NCBI RefSeq assembly: GCF_007858255.1
Contig: NZ_VFEU01000001.1
Span: 310,001 to 374,000, forward strand
Direction: 5' to 3'
Origin: Pseudomonas rhodesiae
GTDB lineage: Bacteria; Pseudomonadota; Gammaproteobacteria; Pseudomonadales; Pseudomonadaceae
Length of the DNA stretch: 64,000 nt
In this document: in pieces, positions 58,241-64,000 of the stretch
Numbering within the stretch: the stretch's first letter is position 1
Layout: every line of letters begins with the position of its first letter
Position numbers and translations under genes: made by a program
Notes under the pieces: generated by a model
The model's database searches: none
What the model saw: the letters and a program-made list of their open reading frames with translations, nothing else
Told to the model about the DNA's origin: nothing

Positions 58241-59455
58241 TCACTCCTTGCTGGATAGGGCAGGTACTTTGAAAACGTGACGCAAATAGGCGACGAAATT
58301 CGGGTCGGTGCATTGGGTCTTGCCCGGCTCATCGGAAATTTTCGCTACCGGCTGGCCATTGCAGGCGGTCATTTTAAGCACAATGCTCATGGGCTCCACC
58401 CCTGGAATGTCACAGGTCAGGTTGGTGCCGATACCGAAGCTCACATTAATGCGACCCCGCAATGCGCGGAAAATCTCCAGGGCCTTGGGCAGCGACAGGC
58501 TGTCGGAAAACACCAGGGTCTTGCTCATCGGCTCGATGCCCAGCTTGTGATAGTGAGCGATGGCTTTTTCCGCCCACTGCACCGGGTCGCCGGAGTCGTG
58601 GCGCAGGCCGTCGAAGAGTTTGGCGAAGTACAGATCGAAGTCGCCGAGGAACGCGTCAGTGGTGATGCAGTCGGTCAGGGCGATACCCAGCAGGCCACGG
58701 TATTCGCGAACCCAGCAATCGAGCGCGGCGATCTGGCTGTCGATCAGGCGCGGGCCGAGCTGCTGATGGGCCATGATCCATTCATGGGCCATGGTGCCCA
58801 GGGGTTTCATGTCGAACTCGCGGGCCAGGTGCACGTTGCTGGTGCCGACGAATCGCCCGGGGAAGTCATGTTTGAGCACACTGACCACTTCTTCCTGCAC
58901 CCGGTACGAGAAGCGCCGACGGGTGCCGAAGTCGGCCACTTGCAGCTCCGACAGCTCGTCGCTGCTGGCGTTGGCCGTCAGCCAGTCGAACTTGCGGTAC
59001 AACTGCTCGCGCGCTTGTTCGAGGATCACCGTCTGGTAGCGGTAGCGGTTGCGCACTTCGCTGACAATGGCAAGCAACGGCACTTCGAACAGGATCACAT
59101 GCAGCCATGGCCCGCGCAGGCGGATAAACAGCTCGCCGTTCTCGATGCCGGTCTGCACGTAGCGCAGGTTGAAGCGGAACAGCCCGAGGAAGCGCAAAAA
59201 GTCCGGCTTCATAAAGCTGATGCGCTCCAGAAAACCCAGCTGATCCGGGCTCAGGCTCAGCTCGGCGAGGCGCTCGATCTGGTAGCGAATCTCCGCCAGG
59301 TAGGGGCGCAAGTCTTCGCTGTTACGGCAACGGAATTCCCATTCAACTTCCACGTTGGGGTAGTTGTGCAGCACCGCCTGCATCATGGTCAGTTTGTAGA
59401 AGTCGGTGTCGAGCAGGTTCTGCACGATGCGATCGGCAAACACACTCTCGCTCAT
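58241..59455 (-). CDS. pncB: Nicotinate phosphoribosyltransferase
   Basis: Makes nicotinate mononucleotide from nicotinate and PRPP. 404 residues; [21 protein letters not shown] at the start (split), [14 protein letters not shown] with the phosphorylated-His region, [18 protein letters not shown], and [14 protein letters not shown] 59455, TGGAGA upstream. Operon with nadE. Confidence 0.96.
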   Translation of the reverse strand: MSESVFADRIVQNLLDTDFYKLTMMQAVLHNYPNVEVEWEFRCRNSEDLRPYLAEIRYQIERLAELSLSPDQLGFLERISFMKPDFLRFLGLFRFNLRYVQTGIENGELFIRLRGPWLHVILFEVPLLAIVSEVRNRYRYQTVILEQAREQLYRKFDWLTANASSDELSELQVADFGTRRRFSYRVQEEVVSVLKHDFPGRFVGTSNVHLAREFDMKPLGTMAHEWIMAHQQLGPRLIDSQIAALDCWVREYRGLLGIALTDCITTDAFLGDFDLYFAKLFDGLRHDSGDPVQWAEKAIAHYHKLGIEPMSKTLVFSDSLSLPKALEIFRALRGRINVSFGIGTNLTCDIPGVEPMSIVLKMTACNGQPVAKISDEPGKTQCTDPNFVAYLRHVFKVPALSSKE

Positions 59456-59583
59456 AACGGGAATCTCCAGATGGGTCGGCGAGGGGGCCGACCTTTACGC
59501 ACAATTAAGGAAGGGGGCTAGTGGCGCATAGACCTGAGGGGTTTTGCCAGACATTTTTTCGGTGAGGCCACTGGCCTAATCGC

Positions 59584-59601
59584 GGCAAGCCCCCTCCCAC
59601 A
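59584..59601. repeat. Truncated REP arm
   Basis: GGCAAGCCCCCTCCCACA at the 3' side of amaR; only half a REP, no partner. Confidence 0.7.
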
Positions 59602-59626
59602 TTTGAAATGCATTCCACTCCAGGCA

Positions 59627-60517
59627 CTAAATCACCTGCTCCATCATCCACTTCACAAATTCGCGCACCTTGGGCACTTCGGCCGCGTGCTCCGGGTAAG
59701 CCAGGTAATACGCATCCTGGCTAGGCATCGCATGCTGCCAGGGAATTACCAGTTTGCCGTCGGCCAGTTCTTCTTCCACCAGAAAACGCGGTAACAACGC
59801 CACGCCGCACCCCACCTGCGCCGCGCGGATGCACATATAGAAAGTGTCGAAACGCGGGCCGTGGTAGCTGTGCTCGGTATGGTAGCCCTGGCTGGCGAAC
59901 CAGTCGTGCCAGCCTTGAGGCCGCGAAGCGTTTTGCAGCAGTACCAGTTCGCTCAATTGGGTCGGGTCGGTAAAGGGCTGCGGGGGCAGGCTTTCCGGGG
60001 CGCACACCGGTACCAGCTCTTCGCTGAACAGCTTCAGGCTCTCGGTGCCGGGGCGTGAGCCTGGGCCGAAGTAGAAGGCCATGTCGGCCTTGCCTTGCAG
60101 CAGTTCGTCCGGCTCCTGCTCGTTGCACAGGTCCAAATGGATCTGTGGGTGCCGCAAGCGCCAGCCCTTGAGGCGTGGCACCAGCCAGCGCGCGCCGAAG
60201 GTGTAGGGCGTGGACACCCGCAGCACTTCGGTCTCGCCGCCGTAAGAGCGCAGGTAATGGGTGGACATCTCCACCTGCGTGAGGATCTTGCGCACTTCCA
60301 CCAAATACAGATCGCCCGCCGGGGTCATCTGCAAGCGCCGGCGCACGCGGCGAAACAGCAGGTGTTGCAGCAACTCTTCCAATTGCGCCACCTGTTTGCT
60401 CACCGCGCTCTGGGTGAGGTTCAGCTCCTCGGCGGCGCGGGTGAAGCTCAGGTGGCGCGTGGCGGCTTCGAAGCACTGCAAGGCGGTGATTGACGGCAAA
60501 TGTCGTTTGTTCAGCAC
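59627..60517 (-). CDS. amaR: LysR-type regulator of the ama genes
   Basis: 296 residues, GcvA-like LysR regulator. Winged HTH about 9-66 (LQCFEAATRHLSFTRAAEELNLTQSAV split over the helix-turn-helix) and a type-2 periplasmic-binding-like effector domain about 95-290. It is divergent from amaB with a 152-base gap, the usual LysR layout. From memory the divergent regulator of amaAB in P. aeruginosa is AmaR, responding to a lysine-pathway intermediate. Name by context. Confidence 0.82.
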   Translation of the reverse strand: MLNKRHLPSITALQCFEAATRHLSFTRAAEELNLTQSAVSKQVAQLEELLQHLLFRRVRRRLQMTPAGDLYLVEVRKILTQVEMSTHYLRSYGGETEVLRVSTPYTFGARWLVPRLKGWRLRHPQIHLDLCNEQEPDELLQGKADMAFYFGPGSRPGTESLKLFSEELVPVCAPESLPPQPFTDPTQLSELVLLQNASRPQGWHDWFASQGYHTEHSYHGPRFDTFYMCIRAAQVGCGVALLPRFLVEEELADGKLVIPWQHAMPSQDAYYLAYPEHAAEVPKVREFVKWMMEQVI

Positions 60518-60669
60518 GGGGTGCCTCTTTTAATTCTTGGCATGAATAAACGGAATGATATCTCGCCTAATCGTCGTTTGTTGGCAAGTCTTGGGCCAGC
60601 TACAAATAAGCTTTGGATCGCCGCGCCGGTCGCAGCGCATTTTTTGTACGCAGATTGAAGGAGTGACCC
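60518..60669. promoter_or_regulatory. Divergent amaR/amaB control region
   Basis: 152 bases. It includes AT-rich stretches around 60531-60565 and an imperfect dyad TAAACG ... CGTTTG (about 60548-60580), candidate LysR-regulator sites. Also GG-N10-GC at 60586-60599, a weak sigma-54-like pattern. AAGGAG at 60658-60663 is the amaB ribosome-binding site. Confidence 0.4.
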
Positions 60670-62160
60670 ATGGTTGCCGCATTGCTTGATCGTCTCGGGG
60701 TGAACCCGGCGTTGTACCAGTCGGGGAAACAGCCCGTGCATTCGCCGATCGATGGCAGCCGTATCGGCAGCGTGCACTGGGAGGGCGCCGCCGAGGTGGA
60801 GCAGCAGGTCAGTCGCGCCGAGCATGCATTCGAAGCCTGGCGCAAGGTGCCCGCACCGCGTCGCGGTGAGCTGGTGCGCCAGTTCGGTGAGGCACTGCGC
60901 CAGTACAAGGCCGACCTGGGTGAGCTGGTGTCCTGGGAAGCTGGCAAGATCACTCAGGAAGGGTTGGGTGAAGTGCAGGAAATGATCGACATCTGCGACT
61001 TCGCCGTCGGCCTGTCGCGTCAGTTGTACGGTTTGACCATCGCCTCTGAGCGCCCTGGCCACCATATGCGTGAAACCTGGCACCCGCTGGGGGTGGTCGG
61101 CGTGATCAGCGCGTTCAACTTTCCAGTCGCGGTGTGGGCGTGGAACACCGCGCTGGCACTGGTGTGCGGCGACGCGGTGATTTGGAAACCTTCGGAAAAG
61201 ACCCCGCTCACCGCCCTGGCCTGCCAGGCGCTATTCGAGCGCGTGGTGAAAAACTTCGGCGATGCCCCCGAGTACCTGAGCCAGGTGATCATCGGCGGCC
61301 GCGACGCCGGCGCCGCGCTGGTGGATGACCCGCGCGTGGCCCTGATCAGCGCCACCGGCAGCACCCGCATGGGCCGCGAAGTGGCGCCTAAGGTCGCCGC
61401 GCGCTTTGCCCGCAGCATTCTCGAGCTGGGCGGCAACAATGCCATGATCCTTGGCCCGAGCGCCGACCTGGACATGGCGGTGCGCGCCATTTTGTTCAGC
61501 GCCGTCGGCACCGCCGGCCAGCGTTGCACCACCCTGCGTCGCTTGATCGCCCATGAGTCGGTCAAAGAAGAAATTGTCACCCGCCTCAAGGCCGCCTATG
61601 CAAAAGTGCGCATCGGACATCCGCTGGAAGGCAACCTGATCGGCCCGCTGATCGACAAACACGGCTTCGACGCTATGCAGGATGCCCTGGAGCAAGCCTT
61701 GAGCGAAGGCGGCAAGGTATTCGGCGGCAAGCGCCAGCTGGAAGACAAGTACCCCAACGCTTACTACGTGTCGCCGGCCATTGTGGAAATGCCCGAGCAA
61801 AGCGATGTGGTGTGCACTGAGACCTTTGCGCCGATCCTCTACGTAGTCGGCTATACCGATTTCGCCGAAGCCCTGCGCTTGAACAACGCCGTGCCGCAGG
61901 GCCTGTCCTCGTGCATTTTCACCACCGACGTGCGTGAAGCCGAGCAGTTCATGTCTGCGGTGGGCAGTGATTGCGGCATCGCCAACGTCAACATCGGCCC
62001 CAGCGGCGCGGAGATTGGCGGCGCGTTTGGCGGTGAGAAAGAGACCGGCGGCGGGCGTGAATCGGGTTCGGATGCCTGGCGCGGCTATATGCGGCGCCAG
62101 ACCAACACCGTGAACTATTCGCTGGAGTTGCCGTTGGCGCAGGGCATTACTTTCGACTGA
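60670..62160 (+). CDS. amaB: L-piperidine-6-carboxylate (alpha-aminoadipate semialdehyde) dehydrogenase
   Basis: 496-residue aldehyde dehydrogenase that turns piperidine-6-carboxylate / aminoadipate semialdehyde into L-2-aminoadipate in lysine breakdown. Catalytic Cys286 in GTAGQRCTT, general base Glu252 in LELGGNN, GVISAFNFPVAVWAWN, and the NAD-binding STRMGREVAPKVAAR. It matches the ALDH7/antiquitin type. It lies upstream of amaA and divergent from the LysR gene. Specific substrate from gene context (amaB/amaA pair in Pseudomonas). Confidence 0.9.
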   Translation: MVAALLDRLGVNPALYQSGKQPVHSPIDGSRIGSVHWEGAAEVEQQVSRAEHAFEAWRKVPAPRRGELVRQFGEALRQYKADLGELVSWEAGKITQEGLGEVQEMIDICDFAVGLSRQLYGLTIASERPGHHMRETWHPLGVVGVISAFNFPVAVWAWNTALALVCGDAVIWKPSEKTPLTALACQALFERVVKNFGDAPEYLSQVIIGGRDAGAALVDDPRVALISATGSTRMGREVAPKVAARFARSILELGGNNAMILGPSADLDMAVRAILFSAVGTAGQRCTTLRRLIAHESVKEEIVTRLKAAYAKVRIGHPLEGNLIGPLIDKHGFDAMQDALEQALSEGGKVFGGKRQLEDKYPNAYYVSPAIVEMPEQSDVVCTETFAPILYVVGYTDFAEALRLNNAVPQGLSSCIFTTDVREAEQFMSAVGSDCGIANVNIGPSGAEIGGAFGGEKETGGGRESGSDAWRGYMRRQTNTVNYSLELPLAQGITFD

Positions 62161-62183
62161 TTACTGCACGTTGGACTGAATCT

Positions 62184-62209
62184 GGGGAGAGGGCTTGCCC
62201 CCTCCCACA
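62184..62209. repeat. Compact REP-derived hairpin between amaB and amaA
   Basis: GGGGAGAGGGCTTGCCCCCT... forms a tight GGGC-TT-GCCC hairpin; a single REP core in the 106-base gap between amaB and amaA. Confidence 0.75.
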
Positions 62210-62266
62210 TTTGATCGCACTAGCACATCAAGATGGTTGTTTGTTGGGTCTCATCGGAGTCTGGCA

Positions 62267-63550
62267 ATGGCATTACGCGAAACATGTTTGTGGGAACACC
62301 TCACCCCCAGCCGGCCGGATCGCGCCGCGCTCAAAGGCGAGGTCAACGTGGATGTGTGCGTAATCGGCGCCGGAATCACCGGCCTGTCGGCGGCCATTCA
62401 CTTGCTGGAACAGGGAAAGAGCGTCGCCGTGCTGGAGGCCCATCGCACCGGGCACGGTGGTTCGGGGCGCAATGTCGGGCTGGTCAACGCCGGCTTGTGG
62501 ATTCCCCCTGACGATATCGAAGCCGGCTTCGGCGAAGCGGTGGGCAGCCAGCTCAACCGCATGTTGGGTGCGGCGCCGGCGCTGGTGTTCAGCCTGATCG
62601 ACAAATACAACATCGATTGCCAACTGCGTCGCGAGGGCACGTTGCACATGGCGCATAACGCCCGTGGCGAGGCGGATCTGCGCAGTCGTGAAGAACAATG
62701 GAAGCGCCGTGGCGCGCCGGTGGAATTACTCACCGGCCAGGCGTGCGAGCAAGCCACGGGCACCAAAAAGATCGCTGCTGCGTTGCTGGATCGGCGCGCG
62801 GGGACCTTGAACCCGATGGCCTACACCAGTGGTTTGGCCAACGCCGCAATGGGGCTCGGCGGTCAGTTGTTCGACCATTCCCCGGTGACCCAACTGGAAC
62901 GCCAGGGCTCGAACTGGTCGGTGCAAACCGAGCGCGGTGCGGTGCGGGCGGCACAGGTGGTGATCGCTTCCAACGCCTACACCGAAGGCGAATGGACCGA
63001 GCTGCGCCGCAACTTTTTCCCCGGTTACTACTACCAGGTCGCCTCGGCGCCTTTGAGTGACGACGCTGCGCGGCAAATCCTGCCTGGCGGTCAGGGCTCC
63101 TGGGACACCCGCCAGGTCTTGAGCAGCATCCGCCGCGATGCCGATGGCCGACTGTTGCTGGGCAGCCTGGGCAACGGCAACCAGAAACCGGCATGGTTTC
63201 TCAAGGCGTGGGCCGATCGGGTGCAGCAGCACTATTTTCCTTACCTCAAATCGGTGCAGTGGGAGTACACCTGGACCGGCTGCATTGCCTTCACACCCGA
63301 CCATTTGATGCGCCTGTTCGAACCGGCCCCGGGGCTGGTGGCGGTCACTGGCTACAACGGCCGCGGCGTGACCACCGGCAGTGTGGTGGGCAAGGCGTTT
63401 GCCGACTACATCTGTCACCAGAATCCCCAGGCATTGCCGATTCCGTTTGCGCCGATGCAGCCGTTGGCGGCGGTGGGCCTGCGCAGCTGCCTGTATGAGG
63501 CAGGATTCTCGCTGTATCACGCGGGGCAGTGCTTGAGGATTGTCATCTGA
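62267..63550 (+). CDS. amaA: L-pipecolate oxidase (FAD-dependent)
   Basis: 427-residue DAO-family flavoenzyme that oxidises L-pipecolate to piperidine-6-carboxylate, the AmaB substrate. Rossmann FAD motif VCVIGAGITGLSAAIHLLE (GxGxxG at 34-39), GHGGSGRNVGLVNAG, and C-terminal GYNGRGVTTGSVVGKAFADY. ATG 62267 with CGGAG upstream; the frame opens at 62195 without a better start. Co-directional with amaB. Confidence 0.88.
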   Translation: MALRETCLWEHLTPSRPDRAALKGEVNVDVCVIGAGITGLSAAIHLLEQGKSVAVLEAHRTGHGGSGRNVGLVNAGLWIPPDDIEAGFGEAVGSQLNRMLGAAPALVFSLIDKYNIDCQLRREGTLHMAHNARGEADLRSREEQWKRRGAPVELLTGQACEQATGTKKIAAALLDRRAGTLNPMAYTSGLANAAMGLGGQLFDHSPVTQLERQGSNWSVQTERGAVRAAQVVIASNAYTEGEWTELRRNFFPGYYYQVASAPLSDDAARQILPGGQGSWDTRQVLSSIRRDADGRLLLGSLGNGNQKPAWFLKAWADRVQQHYFPYLKSVQWEYTWTGCIAFTPDHLMRLFEPAPGLVAVTGYNGRGVTTGSVVGKAFADYICHQNPQALPIPFAPMQPLAAVGLRSCLYEAGFSLYHAGQCLRIVI

Positions 63551-63693
63551 TCAGCGAAATACCCTTCAAATCCCTGGGTTTTCTTAGCAAGCTACTAATC
63601 TGTATTGGTGCAAGTCGTAGCAATCACGCACTGTAAATGTGCAGTTCCGTTACGCCTTGGGTTACCGCTGTAGGAACTGTCGTTTGTGGTTCT

Positions 63694-63770
63694 GGTTGCA
63701 GGTGGCACCGGTAGAGGTTGTACCTTTTTGGGCTTGCGGTTGCGCCTGTGCGCGCCAGGGGGTTGCACGT
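63694..63770 (+). promoter_or_regulatory. Four GGTTG direct repeats, 22-23 bp apart (candidate activator sites)
   Basis: GGTTGCAGGT, GGTTGTACCT, GGTTGCGCCT and GGTTGCACGT start at 63694, 63716, 63738 and 63761. The near-regular spacing of two helical turns puts them on one face of the DNA, 79-146 bases upstream of the -24 box. Confidence 0.55.
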
Positions 63771-63777
63771 CCTGGCG
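63753..63777. promoter_or_regulatory. Inverted repeat CGCCAGG / CCTGGCG
   Basis: Perfect 7-bp arms with 11-base centre, overlapping the fourth GGTTG repeat; possible binding site for a dimeric regulator. Confidence 0.4.
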
Positions 63778-63839
63778 AGCGGAGCCGAAACACCTGTAAT
63801 AACAATGACACCGTGTCTTTTTGAAGAATAAAAACGTAA

Positions 63840-63855
63840 TGGCACGAGGCTTGCT
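63840..63855 (+). promoter_or_regulatory. Sigma-54 (RpoN) promoter
   Basis: TGGCACGAGGCTTGCT: perfect match to TGGCACG-N4-TTGCW, with GG and GC exactly 10 bases apart. It lies 70 bases before the next start codon. Confidence 0.88.
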
Positions 63856-63924
63856 CTGAGCTTTCGGTGAAAGGTTTGAATGCAAGTTGTCGTGCCAATA
63901 ATCAAAAATATCGGAGCACCACTC

Positions 63925-64000
63925 ATGTCCCAGACGTTTTACAAGAAAGGCTTTCTTGCTCTCGCCGTTGCAGCGGCGCTGGGTGTTTCTACGTTTGTTC
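63925..64000 (+). CDS. Exported substrate-binding protein, 5' end only (BraC-like?)
   Basis: Partial, runs off the window. The first 25 residues, MSQTFYKKGFLALAVAAALG..., are a signal peptide (basic n-region, Ala/Leu core). From memory this N-terminus resembles branched-chain amino acid ABC transporter binding proteins of fluorescent pseudomonads, and PAO1 has such a gene (PA4913) next to amaR. CGGAG at 63912-63916 is the ribosome-binding site. The identity needs the rest of the gene. Confidence 0.55.
   Translation, partial: MSQTFYKKGFLALAVAAALGVSTFV

Larger units (their letters stand above)
63551..63924. other. 374-base intergenic region with regulatory signals
   Basis: No credible reading frame. 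It carries four GGTTG direct repeats (63694, 63716, 63738, 63761), the CGCCAGG/CCTGGCG inverted repeat, a consensus sigma-54 promoter and an A/T-rich stretch around 63798-63840 that could allow bending. Confidence 0.75.

Noticed and set aside
60584..60600. Sigma-54 promoter for amaB
   Set aside because: GG-N10-GC spacing is present, but the -12 box and one -24 position deviate; too weak beside a LysR-type control region.
63595..63926. Short minus-strand frames between amaA and the binding-protein gene
   Set aside because: Their translations are Cys/Arg/Thr-rich without motifs, and they overlap the sigma-54 promoter and repeat array.

Overview
The window reads as a chromosomal core region of a gamma-proteobacterium of the Pseudomonas fluorescens group. 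The gene order runs DUF1249-cpdA-yqiA-parE-parC, then serB, psd, rhdA, motAB, rsgA, orn, queG-nnrD-tsaE-amiB-mutL-miaA-hfq-hflX-hflK-hflC, hisZ-purA, two tRNA-Leu genes, rnr-rlmB, rpsF-rpsR-DUF2232-rplI-dnaB, and azu/nadE-pncB. From memory this is the inverted PA4970-to-PA4913 order of P. aeruginosa PAO1. The dispersed palindromes built on GTGGGAGGGGGCTTGCCCCC are the REP/REPIN family typical of the fluorescens group. GC content and codon use look even over most of the window; no phage, integrase, insertion sequence or CRISPR array was seen.

Layout. 1-8.3 kb: cAMP phosphodiesterase, an esterase, both topoisomerase IV subunits with an exported phytase-like protein coupled to parE, and a PqiC-type lipoprotein. 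8.3-14.8 kb: a two-TM Smp/AhpA protein with an unusual degenerate cyclase-like tail, divergent from serB; then psd, rhodanese RhdA and an HDOD protein. 14.9-20.4 kb: motAB behind a clear FliA promoter, rsgA/orn, a TRIC-type membrane protein behind a second type of REP doublet, and queG. 20.5-29.9 kb: the long nnrD-to-hflC cluster (metabolite repair, tRNA modification, cell-wall cleavage, mismatch repair, Hfq, FtsH regulators). 30-34.8 kb: hisZ, purA and a chemoreceptor with a probable sigma-54 promoter. 34.9-37.5 kb: an iron-type ABC importer (binding protein plus fused permease, no ATPase). 37.6-45.4 kb: two tRNA-Leu(CAG) genes, the RNA-processing pair rnr-rlmB, the ribosomal operon and dnaB. 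45.4-56.3 kb: a YgiQ radical-SAM protein, then two accessory-looking blocks: an unrecognised two-gene cassette (hydrophobic-hairpin protein plus four-TM partner) and a three-gene transglutaminase / ATP-grasp / alpha-E operon. 56.3-64 kb: azurin, NAD salvage (pncB-nadE), the lysine/pipecolate catabolic genes amaR, amaB, amaA, and the start of an exported solute-binding protein behind a consensus sigma-54 promoter.

Most of the window is ordinary housekeeping sequence. The places most worth following are: the two-gene cassette at 47967-49345 (toxin/immunity-like architecture); the transglutaminase/ATP-grasp/alpha-E operon at 49534-56295, whose product is unknown; the regulatory region at 63694-63855, with four GGTTG repeats at 22-23 bp spacing in front of a perfect sigma-54 promoter; the Smp-cyclase-like fusion at 8482-10014; and the probable sigma-54 promoter of the chemoreceptor at 32819-32834. 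All assignments are by eye from motifs and remembered family features; no database search was run.
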